64,000 nucleotides of DNA. Source: Melieria omissa. Taxonomy: Eukaryota > Arthropoda > Insecta > Diptera > Ulidiidae. Below the pieces are notes generated by a model that worked only from the letters and a program-made list of their open reading frames with translations, made no database searches and was not told the DNA's origin. The stretch lies in the NCBI GenBank assembly GCA_963971225.1, contig OZ020267.1, positions 30,259,298-30,323,297 of the forward strand, read 5' to 3'. Each line of letters opens with the position of its first letter. Position 1 is the first letter of the stretch. The translations under genes were made by a program, and so were the position numbers. Shown in pieces: positions 23,140 through 34,507 of this stretch.

Positions 23140-25165
23140 ATGTAATGTTCGATCCCAGATGGCAGATCTTAGACGTTCGGATCTCTGATGTAACGTATTT
23201 AAGATACAAGTTGTGGGATATCAGATGTGGAATCTTATGTGCTGGATGTTAGATTTCAGATGTTGAATCTTATATGTTGAATCTCGGATGTTAGATCTCA
23301 GATGTTGGTTTTTTTATGTTGGATGTCAGGTCTTAAATATTGGATCTAAGATGTTTGATCTTAGGTGTTGCATGTTGAATGTTTGATCTCATATGTTGGA
23401 TCTTAGATGTTGGATCTTAGATGTTGAATCTTGGATGTTAGATCTCGGATGTTGGATCTTTTATGTTGTATATTAGATCTCAGATATAGGATCTTTTATG
23501 TTGGATGTTAGGTCTTAAATATTGGATCTAAGATGTTTGATCTTAGGTGTTGCATGTTGAATGTTTGATCTCATATGTTGGATCTTAGATGTTGGATCTT
23601 AGATGTTGAATCTTGGATGTTAGATCTCGGATGTTGGATCTTTTATGTTGTATGTTAGATCTCAGATATAGGATCTTTTATGTTGGATGTTAGGTCTTAA
23701 ATATTGGATCTAAGATGTTTGATCTTAGATGTTGCATGTTGAATGTTTGATCTCATATGTTGGATCTTAGATGTTGGATCTTAGATGTTGAATCTTGGAT
23801 GTTAGATGTCGGATGTTGGATCTTTTATGTTGTATGTTAGATCTCAGATATAGGATCTTTTATGTTGGATGTTAGGTCTTAAATATTGGATCTAAGATGT
23901 TTGATCTTAGATGTTGCATGTTGAATGTTTGATCTCATATGTTGGATCTTAGATGTGAGATCTTAGATGTTGAATCTCGGATGTTAGATCTCGGATGTTG
24001 GATCTCTTATGTTGGATGTTAGATCTTAGATGTTGGAGTTTAGATGTTTGATCTTAGATGGTGGATCTTAACACGTTCGCGGACAGTCAATTTTTGTGGA
24101 AACTAGAAGAACTATCTTAAATTTGATTACACATATATTGTTGCAGTTGTCAGATTTTCGTATTTTAGCCCTTATACACATTGAATGATATAGCATATTA
24201 TTTACAAAAATTTCAGTTTATTTAAAATGTAATTAATAAAAATTGGTTTACAATTTGAATGCTATAGCATTCACGTCCGCGAACGTGTTAAATGTTGGAT
24301 GTTTGATTTTATGTGTTGGATCTTAGATGTTGAATCTCGGATGTTGGATCTTTTATATTGGATGTGAGATCTTAAATGTTGGATGCTAAAGGTTGGATCT
24401 TAAATGTTGAATCTTGGATGTTAGATCTCGGATGTTGGATCTTTTATGTTGGATGTTAGATCTCAAATGTAGGATCTTTTATGTTGGATGTTAGATCTTA
24501 AATATTGGATCTAAGATGTTCGATCTTAGATGTTGAATCTTGGATGTTAGATCTCGGATGTTGGATCTTTTATGTTGGATGTTAGATGTTGGATCTTAGA
24601 TGTTGCTTAAATCTTAAATGTTCGGTCTTAGATGTTGGATTTAGATGTTGGATCTTAGATGTTGGATATTAGATGTTGGATCTTAGATGTTGCATGTTGG
24701 ATGCTTGATCTCATATGTTGAATCTTAGATGTTGAATCTCGGATGTTGGATCTTTTATATTAGATGTTAGATGTTAAATGTTGGATCTTAGATGTTGGAT
24801 CTTAGATGCTGAATCTTGGATGTTAGATCTCGGATGTTGGATCTTTTATGTTGAATGTTAAATCTCAAATATTGGATCTTAGATGTTGAAGCCTGGATGT
24901 GAGGTCTCAGAAGTTGGATCTTATATATTGGATGTTTGATTTAAAATGTTGACTCTTTGATGTTGAAAGTTAGATGTTAGATTTTAGATGTTGGATACAT
25001 GATTTTAGATGTTCAATCTTAAATATTGGATTTTAAAAAGCAAGATTTTAAATGTTGTCCCTTAGATGTCAAATGTTAGTTTTCAGATGTAAGATCTTGA
25101 ATATTAAAAACTTGATCTTAGATTTTGGATATTTTATGTTGGATGTTCGATATTATATCTTAACT
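23140..25165. repeat. 14-bp satellite field A (GATCTTAGATGTTG-type)
   Basis: About 2 kb of tandem variants of a 14-bp unit such as TTGGATCTTAGATG. From about 23309 to 24050 the variants are arranged in a 182-bp higher-order unit (13 x 14 bp). The marker TTTTATGTTGGATGT recurs at exact 182-bp steps (23312, 23494, 23676 and 23858, from the phrase positions I read). Outside that block the order of variants is irregular. A 216-bp MITE interrupts the array at 24072-24287. No reading frame of note. Confidence 0.95.
24072..24287. mobile_element. TTAA-flanked MITE (216 bp) inside the satellite
   Basis: Flanked by TTAA at 24068-24071 and 24288-24291. Termini are CACGTTCGCGGACAG on the left and, on the minus strand, CACGTTCGCGGACGTG on the right, an inverted pair of at least 13 matching bases. 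The satellite resumes directly on both sides, so the insertion is younger than the array. No coding sequence. TTAA preference suggests piggyBac-type mobilisation. Confidence 0.9.
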
Positions 25166-25791
25166 TTTTATAAATTCAGAAACAGACGGCAAGTGTTGGC
25201 ATGGTTTTTGAACTAAGATTTCATAACATTGTTTACCAGGTCTTATAAGTTGTAAGGCTAATTTTTTTACAGATACCATGAAGTACACTATTCCAATGAT
25301 CTTGAAGAGGGTTTAGGAATTCATAAATCTTCTGCTCTCCACATCTGAACAGTTTTAAGAGTGTACCACACATTCTTCAACTATTTTAACCATCAAGTGA
25401 GATATTGTCTCATGGTTTGCTAATACAGTGGCAACTGGTCAACTGAGGTCACCAGCGCCTCTGATGCTAATACGGCGCTTTCCATTCCGGGCACATTGCA
25501 GCGATAATCATACGGCATTCTTTTCATTGTTTTTGTTATACAATGTTATATTTTGTTACAAATATTGAACCCCTTGCAACCACAAGTGCCAGATGTTCAC
25601 ATATACATATAATCAAGTACATATATGCAGTATATCTATAACTATATCTCACATATTTATATCTATATCGACGTCTTATAATTGATGATGTCTTCTGCCA
25701 TAGTCAACCATAGAGCAACTACGCATCTCACACGCCAATACCCAAAGGATCGTCTGTGCTGTGCTAATGTAAAGCACAGACAGAGTTTTGG

Positions 25792-25826
<35 letters not shown>

Positions 25827-26690
25827 GCATATAAACTTCATCCCATATTTATGTATTAAACGTCATCGAAACGTGTCTGCTGCGGCGATGGCTGCTGATG
25901 TTCATGTCGATATCTCTATAGCCATCGCGCTCTTTATTTATCTCTCTCTCTTCGTTTCGGCGTTTATTAGTGTAGCCTTGAAATTACGAAATGTGCGTGT
26001 CAACGTGTCTGTGTGCGTGTGTGTATTTGTGTCATCATGTTGCCAAAAACATAAATAATATATTTTATACTTTAGTTGGCGTACGTGGGCGAGCAATTTC
26101 GCCGAATGAGTAACGAAACGAAAGTAGGAGAAGCTGTCTGACACCGTCGTCGCTCATCCACTGTCGCCAAAACAATTTGATCTTTTGGCTCATTTGATAA
26201 TTTTCTCATTGCGTTGGCTTTTTGCTTTTTGGTTGGTGTCATTGTGACATGGAAAGCCTAAACGGTTAATTGGTGCATTTCATTAATTCAACAATGGTGC
26301 TTGCAATGAACGAATATTTAATGAAAACGTATTTAGTGAAAATGCATTTAATGAAAATGTATCTAATGGAAACGCTTTGTGCTGCATACACATTGATGAT
26401 TAAATACTGGCAAATGCAAATGTGTGATGGTTTATTTGTATTTGTGGGGGTAAGTGACATTGATAACGGTTCTGCCATTGGCAGTTGATGCTTAAGGACT
26501 CCAGGACAATTGACACTGTCACAATTTATTGAGACCTTGGAAGACAATAAATTTGTTTTCCACGGTAAATATTCAAAACTGTCATAAACAATTTGATGCC
26601 TCAGTTTTTATTTATTAATGGGAAAAATTTAAATTTCCAAGCCGAAGAACAAATCATTTTTTTCGAGAAAGTTGAATCAAAATACAACTT
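25166..26690. other. Spacer between the two satellite fields
   Basis: Non-satellite DNA with (TG)n at 25795-25825. No domain-bearing frame. The frame at 25804-26058 is a translation of GT repeats plus flank. Confidence 0.55.
26313..26375. repeat. 15-bp minisatellite, about 4 copies
   Basis: Units of the type TATTTAATGAAAACG repeat four times with small changes (TTTAATGAAAA, TTTAGTGAAAA, TTTAATGAAAA, TCTAATGGAAA). Confidence 0.8.
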
Positions 26691-26694
26691 TAGT

Positions 26695-28215
26695 TTAGAA
26701 CAGATGATAGATGTTGAATAGATGTTTCAGAAGATAGATGTGCAGATTTGATGTGCGAAGTTGGTTTGGATCATAAATGTTGGATATTAGATTTTGAATC
26801 TTAGATGTTCGATGTTAGATGTTAGATCTCAGATCCAACATCCTAGATCCAACATTTACATCCATTATGCCAGCTCGTAGATGTTAGATCTAGATCCTTA
26901 ATATTTGAACTATTAGATATGATGAGATTATTAGAATTTAGATGATAGATTTTAGGTATTGACTGTGAAATTTTTTGGATGTTAGGTGGTAGATCTCAGA
27001 TTTTGAATATTGCATGTTGGATGTTAGATGTGAGCTGTTAAATGTTAGATATAAAATCTTTGGTCTGAAACGTTGGATCTAAGATGTTGGATCTGAGCTG
27101 TTGAATGTTAGATATAAAATGCTTGATCTGAGATGTTGGTACTTAGATGTTGAATCTTGGATGTTGAATGTTAGATGTTCGATTTCTAATGTTGGCTCTG
27201 AGATGTTGGATGTTAGATGTAGTATCTTAGATGTTGGATGTTGGATCTTAGATTTTAGGTTTTAAATTTTGGTCCTTAGATGTTGCATGCAAGATGCTAG
27301 TTTTGAAATGTTGAGAATCTTATATGCTGGATGTTAGATATTGGATGTTTGATGTTACATCTTAGAAGTTTTGTGTTAGATCTTAGCTGTTGCATGTTAC
27401 ATTTAAGATGTTGGGTCTGAAATGTTGGATATAAGATGTTGATTCTTGTATATTGGATGTTAGATGTGAAACATTAGATGTCGCATCTTAGATGTTGGGT
27501 GTTTGATGTTAGATGTTGGGTGTTGGCTCTTAGAAGTGGGATGTTAGGTGTTAGCTTTTAGATATTGGATGTTAGGTGTTAGTTTTTATATGTTAGATCT
27601 TAGATGTTGGATGTTTGATGTTAGTTTTTAGATGTTGGATCTTAGATGTTGGATGTGTGATGTTAGATTTTCAATGTTGGATGTTAGTTTGTAGATGTTG
27701 GATCTTAGATGTTAGATGTTTGATGTTAGATTTTTAGTGTTGGATGTTTGATGTGAGCTCTTAGATGTTGGATCTTAGATGTTCGATGTTGGATCTTAGC
27801 TATTCAATGTTAGATTTAGGATGCTTGATCTGAGATGTTGATCCTTAGATGTTAAATCTTAGATGTTGGATGTTTGATGTTAATTTTTAGATGTTGTATC
27901 TTAGATCTTAAATGTTGCATCTTACATGTTGAAGCTTAAATGTTGAATCTTAAATAATTGATGTTTGTTTTTAATTTTTTGGATTCCGGATTGAGATGTT
28001 AAAAGTTAGATTAATTAATGTTGCAGCTTAGATGTTGGACGTTGGATCTTAGATGGTGAATGTTAGGTTTTAGATGTGGAAACTTAGATGTTAGATGATG
28101 TCTTGTTGCTAAATCTTCTATATTGGATGTGAAATCTTAGGTGTTGAATCTTAGATCTTAAATTCTTGATTTTGGACGTCGGATTTAAGATGTTGCATCT
28201 TATTGAATGGTTTTG
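26695..28215. repeat. 14-bp satellite field B, degenerate
   Basis: Same GATGTTGGATCTTA vocabulary as field A, but with more substitutions, variable unit length and no regular higher-order period visible to me. A short stretch near 26830-26865 carries the unit in the opposite orientation (GATCCAACATCCTAGATCC). Likely an older or less homogenised part of the same array. Confidence 0.9.
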
Positions 28216-29439
28216 GGTTTTGAATAAATAATGTGTATTCGATTGTCGAGAAATTGGTTTCACTTAATAAAACTTCACCGAAATTCATTTCCATTCTGTG
28301 TTCGACACTAAAATCCTTAACAACATGTAAACATGCACCTGTACCAAATTTAAATACTTTTTATAGCAAAAATTGCAACTGAGAACCAGACAAATTGCCA
28401 CAATCAATACTTGTGATTGTGTGTTTATGTGTGTGTGTGTGTTAGAAATGAATCGAAAGTGTCAAAAGCAACATTTAATATTGCGCCACAAAACGGTGTA
28501 TTTTATTTATTTGTTGCACGTGTGCGAAATGCCAAATGTCACACACACACAAACACAAACACAGAGCTGCACACATACACACAGACCCACTCGACAAAGG
28601 CCACAACATACATTGCCATACATGAACGCAGCGGCGCTTCGGTGTCTGTAAAACAAATAAAATCAATGACAATATTGATGCTGGCTGGCTGACTGAATGA
28701 CTGGCTGGGTGACTGACTGGCTGGGTGGCTGTCTGACTATGCGGCAGCGTGCGGGCGTTTCGCCGTTGAACATTGACGTTGTCAAGTTGACAACATTGAT
28801 TGATTTAGCTGTCAATTGCATAATCACTCAAGCAATATTGTTAAAGTCGTTACAATTGCTATTGCTGTTATTGTTGTTGTTTTTGCTGTGGCAGCGGCTG
28901 TTGTCGCTATTATTGAACTTGCTATTCAGCTGTTGTCTACAGGCACAGCGACCCATGTTGCCATTGCTGTTGCTCTTGTTGCAATGGTTCTTGTTATTGT
29001 TATGTGCAGTGCCTACATGGCGTATACGTAACAGACATCGGCAGCAACAACATCAATTTGTTGCCACACATCATTTTTGGCAGTGCCCAGGCCACCTTCG
29101 CGCGCCGCTCTGTGCTGTGTGCATTGTTGTTGTTGCTGCTATCGTTAACGATATATGCGACACAGTCATTGTTGCTGCCATCGACCGCAAGTGCACCAGT
29201 TGTCGGTGTTGGCTGCTGCAACTGATGCTGTCGATATTGTGCGATGCCATGTTGTTGCAATTGTTTCTGGCTGGTTGTTGGTGATTTGTTGTCGTCGCTG
29301 ATGTTGTTGTTGTTACTTTTGTTGCTGTTGTGTTCCAAAATTGTTTTCACTTGATGTGCCAACAGAATTTACATGCCACAAACTATAGTAATGACAGGTG
29401 TTAATTGTGACTCGCTCGTTTACACACACACACAAACAC
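28216..29439. other. Non-coding DNA with simple repeats
   Basis: (GT)n at 28425-28441, (CA)n at 28540-28582, TGGC/TGAC repeats at 28680-28735 and GTT-rich DNA at 28855-29330. The 195-codon frame at 28697-29284 is mostly Leu/Val/Ala from GTT and GCTGTTG repeats and overlaps a frame on the other strand. I do not treat it as a gene. Confidence 0.5.
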
Positions 29440-29450
29440 ACACAGAAGCA
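29440..29450. repeat. Target-site duplication of the LINE, left copy
   Basis: ACACAGAAGCA at 29440-29450, repeated exactly at 36871-36881 directly after the poly(A) of the LINE. It sits at the end of a (CA)n tract. Confidence 0.85.
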
Positions 29451-29540
29451 CAGAAGAAGTGGTACTACTGTCCAGTCGAAAGATAGTTGAAAATGTCGTG
29501 ATTAGAGTCGGTGACCACGATATAAAGTCGAGTCCGTATA
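29451..29540 (+). pseudogene. R1-clade LINE ORF2 fragment, part before the insertion
   Basis: Frame reads EVVLLSSRKIVENVVIRVGD followed by HDIKSSPY, up to the gypsy insertion point. Family knowledge: R1-clade reverse transcriptases have a segment of this kind (K/T-E-x-V-L-L-S-S-R-K) just before the IKYLG motif. That motif is found at the other side of the insertion (35815 onward). The codon split by the insertion is completed on the far side, in the same frame. Confidence 0.85.
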
Positions 29541-30249
29541 AGTTAACATACTGGCCAAACATAACAACAAAGCACCGTTAGCTCAACCACAGACAAGCAA
29601 CAACAACACCTGAAAAACTCGTCGGCAAAAAGTACTTAAGGTCGCTTCTGGTTGTCGATAGGGGACAGAGATCTAAAGATCTTAGTTTTTTTCAAAACTA
29701 AGTAAAGTATAGTGAAATTTAAATTAAGTGAAATTAAAATTAAGTGAAGTGAAGTTAAGGTTGTAAAATAGTCTCAACCAGCGACAAGCAACAACAACGC
29801 CTGAAAAACTCGTCGGCAAAAAGTACTTAAGGTCGCTTCTGGTTGTCGATAGGAGACAGAGATCTAAAGATCTTAGTTTTTTTCAAAACTAAGTAAAGTA
29901 TAGTGAAATTTAAATTAAGTGAAATTAAAATTAAGTGAAGTGAAGTTAAGGTTGTAAAATAGTCTCAACCAGCGACAAGCAACAACAACGCCTGAAAAAC
30001 TCGTCGGCAAAAAGTACTTAAGGTCGCTTCTGGTTGTCGATAGGAGACAGAGATCTAAAGATCTTAGTTTTTTTCAAAACTAAGTAAATGGATTGAAATT
30101 AAGTGAAAGTCAAATTAAAATTAAGTGAATTTAAACTAATGAAGTGAAACCTAAACTAAGCGAACATAAAATTGTAAAATAGTGTTAAGGCAAATAAATA
30201 AATACACGTGTTTGGACAAAACTAATAAATGTTTGCACCAAACTTAACT
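29541..30249 (+). repeat. 5' LTR (709 bp)
   Basis: Starts AGTTAACATACTGG and ends CCAAACTTAACT. I compared it base by base with 35106-35814 and found no difference. It holds three tandem 191-bp units (landmark CAAGCAACAACAAC at 29594, 29785 and 29976). The third ends differently and leads into a poly(A)-signal-like AATAAATAAATAC near 30192. The final T overlaps the primer-binding site. Confidence 0.95.
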
Positions 30250-30262
30250 GGCGCCCAACGTG
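30249..30262 (+). promoter_or_regulatory. Primer-binding site, tRNA-Lys type
   Basis: TGGCGCCCAACGTG directly follows the LTR. It is complementary to the 3' end of insect tRNA-Lys(CUU), as recalled from family knowledge, over 14 bases. The match stops at the following AATTTC. Confidence 0.75.
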
Positions 30263-30819
30263 AATTTCATGCCAAGAACTAAAAAAGTCCTTATAAAAAG
30301 GATAATAAATATTATTGTGCCTCAAAATAAAACCTTCACATTTTAATTTACACAAAAGTGCCACACAAATAAACAGTTTTGTAGTCCAAAAGCTATTTGA
30401 CATCCAAAACAAACTTTAAGTATGAAATTGTGCTTTCAATAAAAGTGACAGTTAAAAACTATTTTATACTACAATGCGCACAACACGGAAGTAGAAGCAA
30501 AAAACTAAACTGTGACTGCAATAAATATAAATAAATAAACAAAAGTGAATGAAAACTGAACTATTTTCAACACAATACAAAATCCATACATACAAGTGAA
30601 AGAACAACAGCAAAAAAAAAAAACAAAATTTACGACTACAAGAAAGTAATTTTGTATTAATGACAAAAAAAAACAATTTCCAATATCGAGAAACTATCAG
30701 CATACAAGTTAAAAAAAAAAAAAAAAAAAAAAGCCCTTTAGTGACAGTTAAAAAAAAAAAAACAAAACAAAAAGGAGAGCAAACCACAAGTAAACTTTTT
30801 GTAAGAAGTATCTAAGACA

Positions 30820-31285
30820 CAAAAACAACAATCATCAAAATAAAATCAACATACAAACATCATCATCCATCCATCCATTCCATTCATCCATCAAGAGAAC
30901 AACATAAAACAACAACAAAAATAGGCATATGGAAACATAAAATCAACAATCATCAAAATAAAATCAACATACAAACATCATCCATCCATTCATCCATTCC
31001 ATTCATTCATCCATCAAGAGAACAACATAAAAACTACAACAAAAATAGGCATATGGAAACATAAAATCAACAATCATCAAAATAAAATCAACATACAAAC
31101 ATCATCCATCCATCCATCCATTCCATTCATTCATCCATCAAGAGAACAACATAAAACAACAACAAAAATAGGCATATGGAAACACAAAATCAACAATCAT
31201 CAAAATAAAATCATCCATCCATCCATTCATTCATCCATCCATCAAGAGGACAACAAAAAATAGGCATATGGAAACACATCAGAGC
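30820..31285. repeat. ~122-bp tandem repeat in the 5' leader, about 4 copies
   Basis: Landmark CAATCATCAAAATAAAATC at 30829, 30947, 31071 and 31194. Each unit also has CATCCATCCATT and ATAGGCATATGGAAACA. Lies between the primer-binding site and gag, preceded by A-homopolymer tracts at 30612-30770. Confidence 0.9.
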
Positions 31286-31449
31286 GAAAGATTCTTGGTA
31301 ACCTAAACAATTTTTTCATTCATTGTAATACTATTTAACTAATACAAACCCAACTTATACGTATGAACATAATATCCTAATAAATAATTGTACAATTATT
31401 TACACCTACTATATAACTCGAAACGTGTAACTCAAAATTTATCTTCAAA

Positions 31450-32673
31450 ATGGTAGACCGAAATACAGTTCTTGACTTAGTAGATGCCGCAGTAGAAGTA
31501 GTTCAAGAAAATTTCAACAAACAAATTGCCGAATTAACTCAGGCTTTTCAGAGCATTATACCTAAAAAAACAGAAGTACTTACACCTGTAACTATAGCCG
31601 AAGGTGTGCAAAATACGCATACTGATCTTAGTCTAATTAAATCGCTGCCAGAATTTAGGGGTAAAATGTTAGAATATCCAGCATGGAGAGAAGCGGCAAA
31701 ATTTGCTTTAAGTTACTATAATGAAGGTTCTGAGGCTTATTATATTGCTATGGGCATTTTGCGCAATAAAATAACGTGTGCAGCCAACGAAAATCTAAGC
31801 GCTTTCAATACGCCACTCAACTTTAAAGCTATAATTAGTAAATTAGATCAGTTATACGCAGATAAGCGACCACTTCACATTTTAGAATACCAACTTAACA
31901 CATTGAGACAGGGACGAATGTCTATTAGTGAATACTATGACACGGTCGATAGGCAACTTACATTGATATTGAATAAAAATATAATGACGTACAGCAATAA
32001 TGCAGAACTTACCAATGCTTTTAACGAAAAAGCCAGGGAAAACGCGCTAAGAGTATTCATTTCTGGCCTCCGACGCCCACTTTGTGACACACTTTTTTCA
32101 GCAAAACCCCCAGACCTACCTAGCGCACTTGCCGCAGCACAAGAGCTACAACACAATCGACAAAGATATGAGTTTGCGCACACATACGCATCAGGAAGGT
32201 TGCCGCAAATACATCAAACTGCACCTTTTCTTACGCGTTCTAATAACACTATTCCACAGCCAAGTGAAACATTTCAAAATCTTTCAACCGAAAAACCTGT
32301 TCCAATGGAAGTTGATCAGGGAACCGCTTGCTTCAGGAGGCAGACTGAGCTCGGAAATAATCCTTCGGGCCAATTTGGTCAGGGATACCGCCAACAAACA
32401 TTCCGACAGGGTAATAGTTTAAGTCATCCGAATTCATCCCAACAGCGAACACTTCAACAAACTTACAATCCGGTTCAACCTCAGCCGCAACATAGCTTTT
32501 ATAAAAGACCTCATGGTAATAACACCCCAGGTATTGGTAATAATAGCTCTACTCAATCGCCATTTTATAAACTTCAGCGAGTCAACGCTATGGAAAATGA
32601 GTCACATTACTCAGAAGCGGAATCTTATGAATGTAAAGATCAATCACCAGAGCAAATTAATTTTTTAGGCTAA
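31450..32673 (+). CDS. gag: Gag-like protein of the gypsy-type element
   Basis: A 407-residue frame starting at the first ATG after the long leader (AAAATGG context). It encodes the structural protein of the retrotransposon particle. Residues ~60-240 resemble gypsy-group Gag: LIKSLPEFRGK..EYPAWR, KLDQLYADKRPLHILEYQLN at ~131-150, and VFISGLRRPLCDTLF at ~202-216. The C-terminal third is rich in Gln, Asn, Ser and Pro. I see no CCHC zinc knuckle, which is also lacking in several gypsy-group Gags. The frame is intact. It ends in INFLG-stop, and the last codons form a -1 slippery site with pol. Homology is judged by eye and the capsid fold is inferred. Confidence 0.85.
   Translation: MVDRNTVLDLVDAAVEVVQENFNKQIAELTQAFQSIIPKKTEVLTPVTIAEGVQNTHTDLSLIKSLPEFRGKMLEYPAWREAAKFALSYYNEGSEAYYIAMGILRNKITCAANENLSAFNTPLNFKAIISKLDQLYADKRPLHILEYQLNTLRQGRMSISEYYDTVDRQLTLILNKNIMTYSNNAELTNAFNEKARENALRVFISGLRRPLCDTLFSAKPPDLPSALAAAQELQHNRQRYEFAHTYASGRLPQIHQTAPFLTRSNNTIPQPSETFQNLSTEKPVPMEVDQGTACFRRQTELGNNPSGQFGQGYRQQTFRQGNSLSHPNSSQQRTLQQTYNPVQPQPQHSFYKRPHGNNTPGIGNNSSTQSPFYKLQRVNAMENESHYSEAESYECKDQSPEQINFLG
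32661..32667 (+). promoter_or_regulatory. -1 ribosomal frameshift site T TTT TTA
   Basis: The heptamer is in the correct phase: gag codons AAT TTT TTA overlap it, and gag stops at TAA 32671-32673. Slipping back one base gives TTT TTT AGG and enters the pol frame, which is open from 32661 onward. This is the canonical X XXY YYZ type and the same heptamer used by HIV-1 gag-pol. Confidence 0.8.
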
Positions 32674-34379
32674 GGTCAAACTTGCCGTTCATTACCCGAA
32701 CTTTACCGAACGGGCAAGTTCTTAATATTCTTATAGATACCGGAACAACGAAAAACTATATTCAAAAATATGATTTTTTAATAGGCATTACCTTGATAGA
32801 TACCCCTTTCCAATTAAGGTCCATAAATGGAGTTAATATAATTTCCGAAAAATGTAGAATCAACATACTAGGAACGGTCGCCACCTTTTATATTTTACCG
32901 CAATTAGATACTTTTCATGGAATCATCGGGTATGATTTGTTAAAAGATATCGAAGCGAAAATTGACATAAAAGTCGGATTAATTTTCCATAAGACTGGAA
33001 ATGAGAAACTCAACTATTTTCAGTGTCAACAGGTAAATATGGCTACAACAAATACAACCGTAGTACCTTGCAGTATTGAAGCACTCATACAACGTAATCT
33101 TAACGCATTTGCCAATCCTAACAGAGCGCTTCCATACAACACAAGGGTGGTAGCGACAATCGATACTATAACCGATAAGCCAATTTACTCGAGAAGTTAC
33201 CCGTATCCTATATCGGCTGCAAATTTTATTAATAAGGAAATAGAATGTTTATTAAAAGACGGAATAATTAGGAAGTCATACTCACCTTATAATTCGCCCG
33301 TTCACGTAGTTTCAAAAAAAGGTTTAGATGATGAAGGAAACCAAAAATTAAGAATGGTTATCGATTTCCGCAAAGTAAACGAACACACTACATCTGATAA
33401 ATACCCGATTCCAGACACTACCGTAATTCTTTCAAATTTAGGAAAGTCCAAATTATTTACCACACTAGACCTCAAATCTGGGTTTCATCAGATTTCACTT
33501 TCAGAAAAAGATAGGTGCAAAACAGCATTCAGCATAAACAATGGCAAATACGAATTTTGCCGGTTGCCCTTTGGCTTGAAAAATGCGCCAAGCATATTTC
33601 AAAGGGCCATCGACGACATTTTACGAGATGATATCGGAAAAATATGCCATGTTTACGTTGATGATATAATTATTTTTTCCCCTGACGAAAGTTCTCACTA
33701 CCAACATGTCGATTCCATATTGAAAAAAATTGAAAGGGCAGGAATGCGTGTGTCTTTAGAAAAATCTACATTTTTTAAAAACGAAGTTGAATTTTTAGGT
33801 TTCGTCGTTTCGCAAAAAGGAATCCGAACATGTCCTAGTAAAATCGAAGCAATCGTAAATTACCAAGAACCAAGGTCGTTGAGATCTTTACGTTCATTTT
33901 TAGGTCTTTCCGGTTATTACCGCAGATTTATAAAGGACTATGCTCATATATCAAAACCCCTGACAAAATATTTAAGAGGCGACAATGGCCACGTGAGAAG
34001 TAATCAATCTAAAAAGATCAACATTTCACTTGATGAAGATGCAATACGTGCATTTAATAAACTTAAAAGCATTTTGGCCTCAGAAGACGTCCTTCTGCAG
34101 CACCCAGACTACTCTAAGCCATTCGAAATAACAACAGATGCCTCTGCGGTTGCCTTGGGTGCCGTACTTTCCCAAAACGGAAAACCTATTACAATGATAT
34201 CGCGTACATTATCAAAATCGGAAGAAAATTATGCCACAAACGAACGCGAACTATTGGCTATTGTCTGGGCGTTCCAAAAATTAAGGCATTACCTCTACGG
34301 GCACAACTGTATTTCGTGCATTTATGTTTCAAACTATATTTCTATAATATTACAATTCCAAACAGCATTACAAATTTAA
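32661..34379 (+). pseudogene. pol: Gypsy-type Pol, truncated: protease, RT, partial RNase H
   Basis: The frame is entered by -1 frameshift from gag. No ATG lies near its beginning. Counting residues from codon 32682, the aspartic protease motif ILIDTGTTKNY is at ~17-26. The reverse transcriptase spans about 180-380, with LRMVIDFRKVN (223), TTLDLKSGFHQI (260), FCRLPFGLKNAPS (292) and the catalytic HVYVDDIIIFS (323-333). The RNase H start TTDASAVALGAVLSQ is at ~484 and NERELLAIVW at ~520. The similarity stops at LRHYLYG (540, about 34300). The following 25 residues are unrelated and the frame stops at 34379. The rest of RNase H, the integrase and any env are deleted. PR and RT look undamaged, so the particle enzymes might be partly functional but integration could not occur from this copy. 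Confidence 0.92.
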
Positions 34380-34507
34380 CTTAGTTCTAATTCCAAACAA
34401 ATAACCAAAAATGCAACAAATTACAACTACGAAAATAAAAAAATTACTTGTAATATAGAAACACACATGCATTACCGTACTAATGTAAAAAAATTTTTCA
34501 AATTGAG

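Noticed and set aside
23140..25165. Regular short repeats reminiscent of a CRISPR array
   Set aside because: No spacers of constant length with unique sequence. The whole array is variants of one 14-bp unit, in a eukaryotic genome.
28697..29284. 195-codon Leu/Val-rich frame that resembles a membrane protein
   Set aside because: Hydrophobicity comes from GTT/CTG triplets. The minus strand has an equally open Gln/Asn-rich frame.
32682..32684. TTG as the start of pol
   Set aside because: Gypsy-type Pol is made by frameshift from gag. The pol frame is already open at the slippery site 32661, so a start codon is not needed.
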